From the NCBI GenBank assembly GCA_963711495.1, contig CAVQEK010000006.1, positions 124,001 to 188,000 of the forward strand: a stretch of 64,000 bases of DNA, given 5' to 3'. Within the stretch, counting starts at the first letter, position 1, and every line of letters begins with the position of its first letter. This DNA comes from CAVQEK01 sp963711495. Lineage in GTDB: Bacteria > Bacteroidota > Bacteroidia > Cytophagales > Cyclobacteriaceae. Of the stretch, positions 27,715 to 36,932 are shown one piece after another. Made by a program: the position numbers and the translations under genes. Under the pieces are notes generated by a model. The model ran no database searches and was not told the DNA's origin. It worked only from the letters and a program-made list of their open reading frames with translations.

Positions 27715-29277
27715 ATGGCTGGAAAACGAAGAACTATGGAACAGATCCGAAACATTTTACAACAAAAAATCAATGGTACTGGCATACGGGCTATCGAGCG
27801 TCATACGGGAGTAGCGCGCAATACCATTAGAAGTTATTTACGTCAAATCGAGAAAAACGGCTATGATCTTCATAAAGCGCTTGCTTTAAGCGATGAAGCT
27901 TTAATGCAGCTGTTATTTGAACCGGAGAAGCCTCCTGCAAGTGGGAGTCGCTACGTGGTACTTCAGGAGCGACTCCCGGAGTATATCCGGGAGCTAAAGA
28001 AGCGTCACGTGACCCGTCAACTGCTTTGGGAGGAGTACCGCCAGGAATTTCCTGAAGGATATGGCTATACCCGCTTTTGTCAGTACCTCAATGAATATAT
28101 TGGCCAGAAGGATGTAACGGCAGTATTTTCCCATCAGCCGGGTGAAAAGCTCATGGTAGATTTTGCAGGTGACAAATTGAGCTATATTGACCGGGACAGC
28201 GGGGAAGAAATCTCCTGCGAAGTGTTGATCGCCGCACTTCCATTCAGCAGCTACATTTATGCCGAAGCACTGCCAAGTCAGAAACAGGAGGATTTTGCGG
28301 GAGGACTTAGTCATGCTTTTTCCTATCTGGGTGGCGTTCCGCAATGCATCGTGTGTGACAACCTGAAAAGCGCTGTGAAAAAATCCAGCCGTTACGAGCC
28401 TGTCTTTACCGAACTGATCGACCAGCTCTCGGTACATTACCAGACCACCTTTATGGCTACGCGTGTGAGAAAACCTCGTGATAAGGCCACCGTGGAGACC
28501 AGTGTGAATGTGACCTATAAACGCATCTACGGCAAGATCAGAAATGAGCTTTGCTTTGGCATCCGGGAACTCAATACCCTGATCAGGAGCGAACTGGAAG
28601 TCTTGAACACCCGTCACTTCAAAGGCAGGGATTACAGCAGGAAAGATGTTTTCGAGCAGTATGAACGATCCCACCTGAAGCCTCTTCCGTCCACGGTTTT
28701 TGAAATAAAGAAAGTAGTGATGGCCAAAGTACAGAAAAACTATCACATCATCCTGGGGGAGGATATGCATCAATACAGCGTTCCCTATAGTTACAGCGGA
28801 AAAAAGGTCAAAGCGGTTTACACTTCAGAAACAGTGGAGATTTACCATGAACACAAGCGCATCGCTGTGCATTGGCGTAACTACCGCAAACATAGCTACA
28901 GCACACAACCGGAACATATGCCTGACAACCACAGGGCTGTCATGGAGCAGAAAGGTTGGGATGCAGATTATTTCTTGCGGGAAGCCTCCAAGACAGGCCC
29001 CGCTGCCCGCAAGGCCATCGCCCAGGTACTGGAGTCAAAATCCTTTCCCGAGCAGACCTATAACGCCTGCCTGGGCATCTTGCGCCTGGGCAACAAATAT
29101 GGGAAAGATCGTCTGGAAACAGCCTGTACCCTGATGCTTCAGGGGCCAAAGGCGGGCTTCGGCATCCTTAACAATATTCTTAAAAACAATATGGACAAGC
29201 GGCAAAACAATACCGCTGATCAGGAATTTAAAACACCCCCTAACGAAAATGTGCGGGGACCGGAAAATTATGTTTAA
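27715..29277 (+). CDS. istA: IS21-family transposase IstA
   Basis: A 520-residue transposase. The N-terminal helix-turn-helix is seen in KINGTGIRAIERHTGVARNTIRSYL. The integrase core contains GEKLMVDFAGDKLSYID with the first Asp, YLGGVPQCIVCDNLKSAV with the second, and a third acidic residue in KPRDKATVETSVNVTYKRIYG. A C-terminal Mu-type beta-barrel region follows (QYSVPYSYSGKKVKAVY). It ends 21 bp before istB, as usual for IS21. Confidence 0.95.
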   Translation: MAGKRRTMEQIRNILQQKINGTGIRAIERHTGVARNTIRSYLRQIEKNGYDLHKALALSDEALMQLLFEPEKPPASGSRYVVLQERLPEYIRELKKRHVTRQLLWEEYRQEFPEGYGYTRFCQYLNEYIGQKDVTAVFSHQPGEKLMVDFAGDKLSYIDRDSGEEISCEVLIAALPFSSYIYAEALPSQKQEDFAGGLSHAFSYLGGVPQCIVCDNLKSAVKKSSRYEPVFTELIDQLSVHYQTTFMATRVRKPRDKATVETSVNVTYKRIYGKIRNELCFGIRELNTLIRSELEVLNTRHFKGRDYSRKDVFEQYERSHLKPLPSTVFEIKKVVMAKVQKNYHIILGEDMHQYSVPYSYSGKKVKAVYTSETVEIYHEHKRIAVHWRNYRKHSYSTQPEHMPDNHRAVMEQKGWDADYFLREASKTGPAARKAIAQVLESKSFPEQTYNACLGILRLGNKYGKDRLETACTLMLQGPKAGFGILNNILKNNMDKRQNNTADQEFKTPPNENVRGPENYV

Positions 29278-29298
29278 CCCAAATAAATACAAATTAAC

Positions 29299-30024
29299 AT
29301 GAACACAGAAGCTACCCTGGAACAACTCCGGGAACTCAAATTGCACGGTATGGCGCGCGGCTATCAGGCCGTGTTGTCCCTGCCGGTAAACAGCCAACCG
29401 GAAGCTCATGAACTGCTGGCCCAGCTTGTACAACAAGAACTGGAAAACAAGCGCTTCAAACGCACCGAAATGTACCTCAGACTCAGCAAGCTCCGGTATG
29501 CAGCTTTGCTTGAAGAAGTAAAATGCTCAACAGAACGCAACCTGACCCGGCAGCAACTCGGCCTGCTGGCCGATTGCTCCTGGATAGAAAGAGCTGAAAA
29601 TATTCTTCTGTGCGGTGCCACTGGTGTGGGAAAAAGTTTTCTGGCTTGCGCCCTGGGGCATCAGGCCTGCCTGATGGGATACAAAACCCTTTATCTGAAC
29701 ATGAACCGCTTTGTTGAAAAAGTGACACTGGCCAAACTGGACGGAACCTTTATTAAGCTACTCAACCAGATAGAAAAAACCTGGTTGCTCATCCTGGATG
29801 ATTTTGGATTGCAACCACTCAATGCCGATACCCGGCTCGCATTATTGCAAATATTGGAAGACCGGTATAGAAAAAAAGCAACCCTGGTTGCCTCACAACT
29901 TCCGGTGGCCAAATGGCATGAGTACCTGACAGATCCTTCCTTGGCTGACGCCATTTTGGACAGACTTACTGCCCATGCGCACCGGTTAGATTTAAAAGGA
30001 AAGTCTCTCCGGCATAATGATTAA
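29299..30024 (+). CDS. istB: IS21-family helper ATPase IstB
   Basis: A 241-residue DnaA/DnaC-like AAA+ ATPase that assists IstA in strand transfer and target choice. Walker A is GATGVGKSF, Walker B is LLILDDFGL, and the region LASQLPVAKWHEYL matches the sensor 1 segment. The length is standard. Confidence 0.95.
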   Translation: MNTEATLEQLRELKLHGMARGYQAVLSLPVNSQPEAHELLAQLVQQELENKRFKRTEMYLRLSKLRYAALLEEVKCSTERNLTRQQLGLLADCSWIERAENILLCGATGVGKSFLACALGHQACLMGYKTLYLNMNRFVEKVTLAKLDGTFIKLLNQIEKTWLLILDDFGLQPLNADTRLALLQILEDRYRKKATLVASQLPVAKWHEYLTDPSLADAILDRLTAHAHRLDLKGKSLRHND

Positions 30025-30116
30025 AATTTTATCGGTAACTTAGCCACCAGATCCACCGGTGAGGGGGTGGGTCAATTTATACTGAAACACCTGGGTCAAC
30101 TTCAGTGAAATAGTCA

Positions 30117-30126
30117 CAATATAGTC
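30117..30126 (+). repeat. IS21 target site duplication, right copy (CAATATAGTC)
   Basis: Partner of 27554-27563. Confidence 0.85.
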
Positions 30127-30581
30127 TTAGTACTTAAGAAATGCAGGTATTGGTTTGTGGTGTTTTAGAATGACATATTGCAGAAATGATTCAAGTATTA
30201 ATAATCGCATGATTTTTTTAGTTAATTCACCTAATTAAAGACCTTCGTCTTGACACGACCATAAAGCTGATGTCAATAATAGGCAACAGTCAAAAAACTC
30301 ATAGTACTCAGCAAAGGTCACGGCAGATTTGAGAAAAAAACAAAAGGTGTTCAACGTGCTTCAATTTATAATGTTGATTTTAGATTCGTTCGTCTGGGTC
30401 ATTCTAGGGTAAGGCATTTTTTATACTTAATTTCCTGATTGATTAGTTATTAATAAATCAAGAATTATTAAATTTATCATTGTGAAGCGGGATTTTAAAA
30501 TAAATTATAGGTATAAGAAAATACAGATGGGAATACTGGAATAAGTAATTGTTGAGATAAAGATGAGATTTTGACAGAAAT
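30127..30581. other. Intergenic stretch without supported gene
   Basis: AT-rich DNA between the IS21 element and the next hypothetical gene. No ORF, RNA gene or repeat could be supported. Confidence 0.6.
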
Positions 30582-31331
30582 ATGATTAAATATTTATCAG
30601 GCCTAGTAAATCAATTAAAATGCATAAGTCTTTCACTTGATAAAAGAACTATACTCATCGATAAACCATGGGCACTGCTTGACAACGAAGGCAAATTGCA
30701 GAAATTAATTTTTAAGAAAAATCAAGAATTAATACTGTCAAAAAATGGTAAAGTAAAATTAGGGAAGTGGGAATATTATCCGGAGGCGCGGTCTATTCTT
30801 ATTGATAGAAAGGATGATATATTATTGTGTAACGAAGGTTATATTGATGATAATGTTTTGATATTAAAATTAGATGGAACGGAAGATGAATTTTTTGTTT
30901 TAGCAAATGAAAATGAATTACCTGACTTAAATGTTGTTAAATATCTGACTGAATTAAAAAATAAAGAGCTGAACATTATTACCAAAGAAATATTTGATGA
31001 GAGGATAATGGAAATTCAATGCAATTACCCTAATGACACAAAACTAATTGGAAACAAAGTATATATAGATTCTAATGAAGTCCCCGATGGCACATATAAA
31101 TTTAAAAATGAAAGTAGGGCTGTTGAAATTCGAAAAAGTAGAGTATCATCTATTCACACCAAAATTAAATATAGAACAAAAAGAGGTCTAAATATTGAAA
31201 TAGAGCAAAGAAATGAATTTGCTTATGATCGAGGGGACTTGGTTTGGATTAACAATAAACCAGCACCGGATGGAAAATATAAATTAAACTTTTGGGAAAG
31301 CATCAAAGTGAAAAATGGTAAAATTATATAA
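30582..31331 (+). CDS. Hypothetical protein with duplicated PDGxYK segment
   Basis: A 249-residue soluble, charged, beta-rich protein without signal peptide. I cannot assign a function. The N-terminal half (IDKPWALLDNEGKLQKLIF, then NGKVKLGKWEYYPEARSILID) looks like a series of short beta-strands. The C-terminal half holds two copies of a motif: NKVYIDSNEVPDGTYKFKN near residue 165 and DLVWINNKPAPDGKYKLNF near residue 225. It stands alone with very low GC, which suggests foreign origin. There is no good ribosome-binding site, as is common in Bacteroidota. Confidence 0.6.
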   Translation: MIKYLSGLVNQLKCISLSLDKRTILIDKPWALLDNEGKLQKLIFKKNQELILSKNGKVKLGKWEYYPEARSILIDRKDDILLCNEGYIDDNVLILKLDGTEDEFFVLANENELPDLNVVKYLTELKNKELNIITKEIFDERIMEIQCNYPNDTKLIGNKVYIDSNEVPDGTYKFKNESRAVEIRKSRVSSIHTKIKYRTKRGLNIEIEQRNEFAYDRGDLVWINNKPAPDGKYKLNFWESIKVKNGKII

Positions 31332-31772
31332 AAAATTACTGGATGTTTGATTACTTACAATAGGTTCCAATTCATTTAGAAGAAAAATCAATGAAATGGA
31401 AAGATATACAATAAAAGATATTAATACCAGTCTGCTTTTGGAGTTAATGCGAGCGAATGGCGAAATTAATTAACCGGTATTTACTAAAAAAAGATAGGGT
31501 AATCTGTACAAACTTTTTTATTTCAAAATTGTTTACTGGTTTTATTAAGGCAATGGAAGCTAAAGAAATCTTAAGACTTCATATTGGTAAAGTAGCCATG
31601 TCGACTGGTGAGCGGTCCGATTGTTTCTTATCTCAATCTAAAAAACAAAATTTCCCAAAAAGCAAGCTTTTATTAATGATGGCAATCACGTAAATAGTGA
31701 ATACTTAATGGTTTCAGGCTGTATAAAATCTTTTTTTTAAAAAAAAGATTGTTGCCTATTAAAGACATTAAG
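31332..31772. other. Intergenic stretch without supported gene
   Basis: One short open frame (31457-31693) is present but has no recognisable content and no good start signal. The promoter of the dehydrogenase operon must lie here. Confidence 0.5.
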
Positions 31773-32507
31773 ATGAAAAAGCAAACAATCATTGTTACAG
31801 GGGCATCATCAGGCATTGGAAAAGGCATAGCCCGATACTTTTTAGACAATGGCGACAACGTGGTGATCAATTCTTATACGGACGAAAAGCTGAAACAGGC
31901 CTACCGGGAACTGGATGGTAGTACAAATCTTGCCATGGTTGCCGGCAATGTAAGTGACAAAAAAACGGGTGAAAAACTGTTAGCGGTCGCTCTTGAAAAA
32001 TTTGGCTCGGCGGATGTTCTGGTAAACAATGCAGGCATCTTTGAAACCAGGCCATTTCTCGAAGTGGACGAAGCTTATCTCAACCGGTTTCTTGATACAA
32101 ACCTGAAAGGCACTTTCTTTACCACGCAGGCTGTCATTCCGCAAATGCTGAAGCAGCATGATGGTGTAGTGATCAATATCAGTACACCGATGGTAAACCA
32201 CGCGATCGGCAGCTCGCACGCAACAGCAGCAATTGCCTCCAAAGGGGCAATACAATCACTCACAATGCAGTTAGCCGCCGAATTTGGTAAATATAACATC
32301 AGGATTAATACAATCGCATCGGGTGTAATCCGCACCCCTATGCATGGTAATGATAGTGATAGAAGTGCAGGATTGCACCTGCTGAACCGTGTTGGCGAGG
32401 TGGAAGATATTGCACAAATGGTTTATACAGTTGCAAAAAGCAAGTTTATTACCGGCGCCATCATCAACGTAGATGGCGGTATGGGAGCAGGACATAATCT
32501 CAATTAA
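31773..32507 (+). CDS. Short-chain dehydrogenase/reductase (SDR) lacking the usual catalytic Tyr
   Basis: A cytoplasmic SDR-fold protein of 244 residues, started at ATG 31773 rather than the TTG at 31749. The dinucleotide-binding motif TGASSGIG is near the N-terminus, NNAG follows, and the C-terminal GAIINVDGG is typical. The catalytic YxxxK is odd: the aligned stretch is HATAAIASKGA, so Lys is present but Tyr is replaced by a small residue. It may therefore be a divergent or inactive reductase. The next gene starts one base after its stop, so the two are coupled. Confidence 0.88.
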   Translation: MKKQTIIVTGASSGIGKGIARYFLDNGDNVVINSYTDEKLKQAYRELDGSTNLAMVAGNVSDKKTGEKLLAVALEKFGSADVLVNNAGIFETRPFLEVDEAYLNRFLDTNLKGTFFTTQAVIPQMLKQHDGVVINISTPMVNHAIGSSHATAAIASKGAIQSLTMQLAAEFGKYNIRINTIASGVIRTPMHGNDSDRSAGLHLLNRVGEVEDIAQMVYTVAKSKFITGAIINVDGGMGAGHNLN

Positions 32508-32508
32508 T

Positions 32509-32961
32509 ATGAAAACATTTTTATCGATTGCTTTTTTGTTTAGCACGTTGCTGGCATCAGAAGCACAAAATTTAACAAAAATGAAAAATAATCAGCAAGA
32601 TTCATTAGCCATCACACAGGCACTTGAAAACTATTACTTCAAAGGTATCTATGAGGGTAATGTTAATGCCCTGGAAAAAATTTTTAATCCCGGCACCTTA
32701 TTATTCGGGGATGTAAAAGGGCAGCCGTATGCCAAAACGCTCAATCAGTACCTTGACGGGGTAAAGAACCGCCAAAGCCCTAAAGATTCCGGGAAACCTT
32801 TTAAAGGAACCATCATCTCGGTAGATGTGATTAACTCTATAGCCATTGCCAAAGTTCACGTTAAAATGTATGATTTTAATTATGACGAATTTCTTTCATT
32901 TCATAAAGTTGATAACCGCTGGGTAATCGTTAATAAGATGATATCAGACGTGCCAGAATAA
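32509..32961 (+). CDS. NTF2-like (putative lumazine-binding/SnoaL-type) secreted protein
   Basis: A 150-residue protein with a signal peptide (MKTFLSIAFLFSTLLASEAQ). The mature part has the NTF2-like pattern: a helix ALENYYFKGIYEGNVNALEKIFNPGTLLFGD followed by a beta-sheet (IAIAKVHVKMY and WVIVNKMI). It is most like the Lumazine_bd_2 type. I start it at ATG 32509, directly after the SDR stop; a longer GTG frame from 32473 lacks a signal at its start. The role is unknown; many such proteins sit with dehydrogenases. Confidence 0.78.
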   Translation: MKTFLSIAFLFSTLLASEAQNLTKMKNNQQDSLAITQALENYYFKGIYEGNVNALEKIFNPGTLLFGDVKGQPYAKTLNQYLDGVKNRQSPKDSGKPFKGTIISVDVINSIAIAKVHVKMYDFNYDEFLSFHKVDNRWVIVNKMISDVPE

Positions 32962-33028
32962 AATAAGTGTAAAAGGTACAGGGATAATTCATTCACGTCT
33001 GAATTTGAAGAATTAAAAACATAATGTT

Positions 33029-33871
33029 ATGAACACTTTAAAAGTATGGTATGTAACAGGAGCCTCACAGGGGTTGGGACTGACACTCGTAAAAAAACTG
33101 ATTGACAGGGGCTACCGCGTTGCAGCCACATCACGCAATGCGCAAACGCTGAGTGAGGCGGTTGGATTGATAGACAGTGATCGTTTTCTCCCAATGACTG
33201 TCGATCTGAATAACCCGGTTTTTATTGATGAATCCATACAACAAACGATGGCTGCGTTCGGTCGCATTGATGTAGTCGTTAATAACGCAGGCTATGGGAT
33301 GGACGGGACAGTAGAAGAAATAACTGAACAGGATATCAGGGATATTTTTAATGTTAACGTACTGGCAACCATCGGTGTAGTAAAAAGTGTTCTGCCGGTA
33401 ATGCGCAGTCAGAAATCGGGCTACATTATAAACATGGGTTCAGTGGCCGGTTTTGCGGGCGCTCCCGGCTGGTCTGTTTATTCGGCTACCAAAGCTGCTG
33501 TGGCTGCATTTTCTGAAGTGATTGCACTGGATGTCCAGGAATTTGGTATTAAGGTTACTGTAGTAGAACCCTCAGGTTTCCGGACTGGTTTTTTGACTAA
33601 AAATTCACTTACACTAATCCCAACAAAAATCGAGGGTTACGAATCAGTAAAAAATACGAAGGAGCGTTACCTCTCCACAGATGGTCAGCAACTTGGCGAT
33701 CCGGATCGTGCAGCTGAAATTTTCATTGAATTAGCCGAAAGCTCACAGCCACCGATGCACCTGTTTCTTGGAAGTGATGCTTATAACCGGGCTTATAAAA
33801 AACTGGCCACCATGTCTGAAGAATTGGAACAATGGAAATCAACCACTATTGCGGCTGATTTTAAACAATGA
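33029..33871 (+). CDS. Short-chain dehydrogenase/reductase (SDR), classical
   Basis: A 280-residue NAD(P)-dependent oxidoreductase. The motif TGASQGLG binds the cofactor; NNAGYG and the catalytic YSATK with its preceding Ser in GSVAGFAG are intact. Length and the PSGFRTGF region fit classical SDRs acting on ketones or aldehydes, but the substrate cannot be told. It lies 67 bp after the NTF2-like gene on the same strand. Confidence 0.92.
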   Translation: MNTLKVWYVTGASQGLGLTLVKKLIDRGYRVAATSRNAQTLSEAVGLIDSDRFLPMTVDLNNPVFIDESIQQTMAAFGRIDVVVNNAGYGMDGTVEEITEQDIRDIFNVNVLATIGVVKSVLPVMRSQKSGYIINMGSVAGFAGAPGWSVYSATKAAVAAFSEVIALDVQEFGIKVTVVEPSGFRTGFLTKNSLTLIPTKIEGYESVKNTKERYLSTDGQQLGDPDRAAEIFIELAESSQPPMHLFLGSDAYNRAYKKLATMSEELEQWKSTTIAADFKQ

Positions 33872-34008
33872 CCATTATTCATAAAACTGATTGTAAAAAA
33901 AATAGAAAATAAAAAAACCTGAATTGCTACAAAAAAGATTACGTGAGGCAGAAGTTCGCTTTGAAGGAAAATTCTTTTATAATTTGAACTTATTAAATCT
34001 ATTTTCAA

Positions 34009-34569
34009 ATGGCTAAAAAATATAAGAGGTTATTATTTTTCGGGGTGTTTCTGGTGATAAACAATTATCTATGGGCTCAGGATTTTAGTACCCACTCGGG
34101 ATTCGTATCATTTTTCGGAGAGAAACCTTTTGATAACGTCAGGGGCGATAGCCATGAGGTGGAAGGTACCATTAACACAAATACAGGCGAGGCTGAATTC
34201 CATGCAATGATAAAATCTTTTCATTTCCAGAACAAAGATATTGAGAAGGCCTTCAATGAAAAGTATATGGAGTCGGATCGATATCCGGAATCCTATTTTA
34301 TTGGAAAAATCTTAAATATTGCCGATATCAATTTCAATAAACCTGGAGAATATCAGGTCGTAGTCGAGGGCAAACTAACTATTCATAATGTGACCCGGAG
34401 GGTCTCTCATCCTGGCTTCCTAATTGTCACCGAAAACGAACTAAGTGCGAAATCCCAATTTGTAGTGAAACCTGTGGATTTTAAAATTAAGTTGCCAAAA
34501 ATGTTTGGCATAAAAATGGCAAATGAAATCAATGTTTCGGTGGATATGAGATATAGTAGACCAAAATGA
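34009..34569 (+). CDS. YceI-like periplasmic lipid-binding protein
   Basis: A 186-residue protein with a signal peptide ending NYLWAQ. The YceI lipocalin-like barrel is seen in the opening THSGFVSFFGEKPFDNVRGDSHEVEGTINTNTGEAEF (read in part), in AFNEKYMESDRYPESYFIG, and in VEGKLTIHNVTRRVSHP. YceI proteins bind isoprenoid-type lipids in the periplasm. In many Bacteroidota such genes lie alone or near redox genes, as here. Confidence 0.88.
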   Translation: MAKKYKRLLFFGVFLVINNYLWAQDFSTHSGFVSFFGEKPFDNVRGDSHEVEGTINTNTGEAEFHAMIKSFHFQNKDIEKAFNEKYMESDRYPESYFIGKILNIADINFNKPGEYQVVVEGKLTIHNVTRRVSHPGFLIVTENELSAKSQFVVKPVDFKIKLPKMFGIKMANEINVSVDMRYSRPK

Positions 34570-34723
34570 AATTTTAAATTAGGACTTGTCTAGCTGAATA
34601 CAAATGAATAATAATTCAATGAATAGTGAACAAATTCACCTGAACTTGTCAGATCGGCACAGCACCTCGTTAGGCTCTGGAAACATAAACAGAAACGTTA
34701 CTTATTGGAGCAATTGTGTTGCC

Positions 34724-35412
34724 TCAGCTTAACTTTCCTCTCGTAGTGAACCCGGAAACACCAGTCTCCATAACGGCATTAAACCTGACTTGTGTCTTGA
34801 TACCATCGCTGATCTCCCGCATGGCGCCTTCAGGCAGGGAGTAGACTTCAACGTTCTCATTGATCCGACCAGGGGTCTTCGAGTTGGTCAGGAGGGCTGT
34901 CCCACGCTGGATAGCCCAGGCGAGCAAGACTTGTTCCGGGGTTCTTGTTGACTCGTCTAGCGATGGCTGTTATGATTGGATCTTCCAGCAAATTGGGCTA
35001 GCTGCTATGACCTAGCGATACGAAAGCTTGCAGTACGATTCCATTGTTTTTGCAATAGTTCAATAGTTCCCATTCAGGGATAAAAGGATGAAATTCGACA
35101 TGTACAACCGCGGGTTTGATCTTCGCGGCCTCAAAAATTCCTTTCAGCTATTCCAGTCTGACGTCCGATAATCCGATGGCCTTGCACTTGCCTTCGTCCA
35201 CCAAGCCCTACAGCGGCCTCTATATATCCAGTAACGTTACCCCTTTGTTATAATCACATTTTCATTCGCATCCCTCGGGTCCTACTCCTCTCCCGGTTAG
35301 AAGGCAAAGGGTGTGTGGATGAGATAAAGATACATGAAGTCGATGTGAAGTTTTTTGAGACTGGCCTCGAAAGCGGGTTTGATATGTTCGGGACGATGAT
35401 TGGTATTATGCT
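34724..35412 (-). pseudogene. Decayed aldo/keto reductase
   Basis: Reading the minus strand gives consecutive pieces of an aldo/keto reductase. Near 35320-35400 it reads NHRPEHIKPAFEASLKKLHID then YLIHTPFA. Near 35050-35190 it reads KAIGLSDVRLE, a stop, then LKGIFEAAKIKPAVVHVEFH. At 34724-34927 it reads LAWAIQRGTALLTNSKTPGR through VRFNAVMETG. At least one in-frame stop (near 35154) and frame changes are present, and the N-terminal cofactor region is missing. The gene is therefore a remnant. Confidence 0.8.
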
Positions 35413-35570
35413 AGTAGCCTATTTTATTAATCCTTTGCCAGTTAATTTAGATATTCAGTCGATTTTTATGATTAACTATATAAGATTTATTTAGTTAAAA
35501 ATATCTTATTCGAAAACAACAAAAGCATACGAACTTTGTTAAAAACGAGTAACAATTTAGTCCTCATTGC

Positions 35571-35588
35571 TCCCAATAGCTATCGGGA
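35571..35588. repeat. REP-like palindrome TCCCAATAGCTATCGGGA
   Basis: An 18-bp palindrome with one mismatched pair, about 110 bp before the GAPDH gene. The rest of the gap 35413-35697 holds no gene. Confidence 0.5.
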
Positions 35589-35697
35589 CGAGGGGGAGTA
35601 AGAAATAAGATGATCAGAGAAATTTGATGAGGTTTTTGTAGAATATATAGGCAAGCCTTAAAAAACAAAAATGACCTAAAAATTAAATTTTAGAAAG

Positions 35698-36690
35698 ATG
35701 AAAAGAATAGCAATTAACGGAATGGGACGCATTGGAAGAGCCGCCCTCAAAGTGATTTTAAACACCCCAAATTTGGATTTGGTAGCAGTAAATGATATTG
35801 TGTCTGTAGAAAATATAGCATACCTCATAAAGTATGACTCGGTCTATGGTATCTATGAAAAAAAAGTGACTCATGATGCAAACAATATTTTCGTAGATGG
35901 TAAAAAAATTCAGTACAACTCGGTTCGAAATCCAGAAGAATTGCCATGGAAAGAGAACAATATTGACGTAGTTATTGAAAGCACGGGCTTTTTTACTGCA
36001 AGTGAAGATGCTAAGAAGCATATCACTGCAGGAGCCAAAACGGTAATCATCTCTGCACCAACCAAAAGCGGAGATATCCCAACAGTAGTTCATGGCGTAA
36101 ATTCAGAGGATGGTAAAACAGCTGTTTTTTCCTGCGCCAGTTGCACAACCAATAATATTAGTCCTGTAGTTGAAATATTAGGACGCAGAATCGGAATTAA
36201 GAAGGCGATAATGACCACGATTCATGCGTATACTGCTTCACAAAGCATAGTTGACGGACCTTCAAAAAAGAACTTACGAATGGGCCGTGCCGGAGCAGCC
36301 AATATAGTGCCAACTACAACAGGCGCAGCTATTGCCACAACCAAAGCATTGCCGGAATATGCCGGGAAATTTGATGGGGTGGCTCTTCGTGTCCCAATTC
36401 CGGTAGGGTCTGTTTCTGATTTAACCTTTATCACGCAACGTAATGTTACAGTGGAAGAGGTTAATGCAATCTTTAAGGAAGAGGCTGAATCAGCCCGTTA
36501 TAAAAACATACTGGCAACTACAAATGAACCACTTGTGTCTTCCGACATTGTCAAGAGTACTTATGCTTCAACCGTTGACTTGGGCATGACCAGGGTAGTA
36601 GATGGCGATTTGCTTAAAGTAATGACCTGGTACGATAACGAATGGGGCTTTACCAATCAAATGATTCGACAAATCCTGGTTGAAAAATAA
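35698..36690 (+). CDS. gap: Glyceraldehyde-3-phosphate dehydrogenase, type I
   Basis: Glycolytic enzyme that oxidises glyceraldehyde 3-phosphate to 1,3-bisphosphoglycerate with NAD. The 330-residue protein has the N-terminal INGMGRIGRAAL nucleotide-binding motif, the active site SCASCTTN with catalytic Cys149, the HAYTASQSIVDGPSKKNLRMGR loop (read in part) and C-terminal WYDNEWGFTNQM. It is full length. Its neighbours are accessory genes, so this may be a second copy rather than the main glycolytic gene. Confidence 0.97.
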   Translation: MKRIAINGMGRIGRAALKVILNTPNLDLVAVNDIVSVENIAYLIKYDSVYGIYEKKVTHDANNIFVDGKKIQYNSVRNPEELPWKENNIDVVIESTGFFTASEDAKKHITAGAKTVIISAPTKSGDIPTVVHGVNSEDGKTAVFSCASCTTNNISPVVEILGRRIGIKKAIMTTIHAYTASQSIVDGPSKKNLRMGRAGAANIVPTTTGAAIATTKALPEYAGKFDGVALRVPIPVGSVSDLTFITQRNVTVEEVNAIFKEEAESARYKNILATTNEPLVSSDIVKSTYASTVDLGMTRVVDGDLLKVMTWYDNEWGFTNQMIRQILVEK

Positions 36691-36932
36691 ATTTCCCTGA
36701 GAAAAAGAGGCAAGCTTCAACGTTTGGGTTTTGTAATCTTAAAATTTTATTTTAACTGTATATTTTTATTTTACAGTATTAATTCAAATCAAATGATTAA
36801 TGACTATTTAATTATTACCGCGTTTACCAAAAGACTAACAAAAGACAGACTTCAATTCTGTGGACTGTTGAGTATTTGGATGTCTTATAAACATTTGTAT
36901 GGTGATCATGCGAACTCAAATGGAGGCAGATT

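Larger units (their letters stand above)
27564..30116 (+). mobile_element. IS21-family insertion sequence, intact
   Basis: A 2553-bp element with imperfect terminal repeats (TGATAATATCAC at the left; the right end complement reads TGACTATTTCAC). Inside the left end four TGACCCA motifs begin at 27583, 27607, 27631 and 27655, exactly 24 bp apart; two complementary GGGTCA motifs 24 bp apart lie at the right end. These multiple end repeats are the usual IS21 transposase-binding sites. The istA-istB gene pair is intact and the element is flanked by a 10-bp direct repeat. Confidence 0.9.

Noticed and set aside
27994..28773. A 259-codon open frame on the minus strand inside istA
   Set aside because: It is a shadow of the transposase gene on the other strand, without known motifs.
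31457..31693. A 78-codon open frame before the SDR operon
   Set aside because: No recognisable motif, no convincing start signal, and composition like non-coding DNA.
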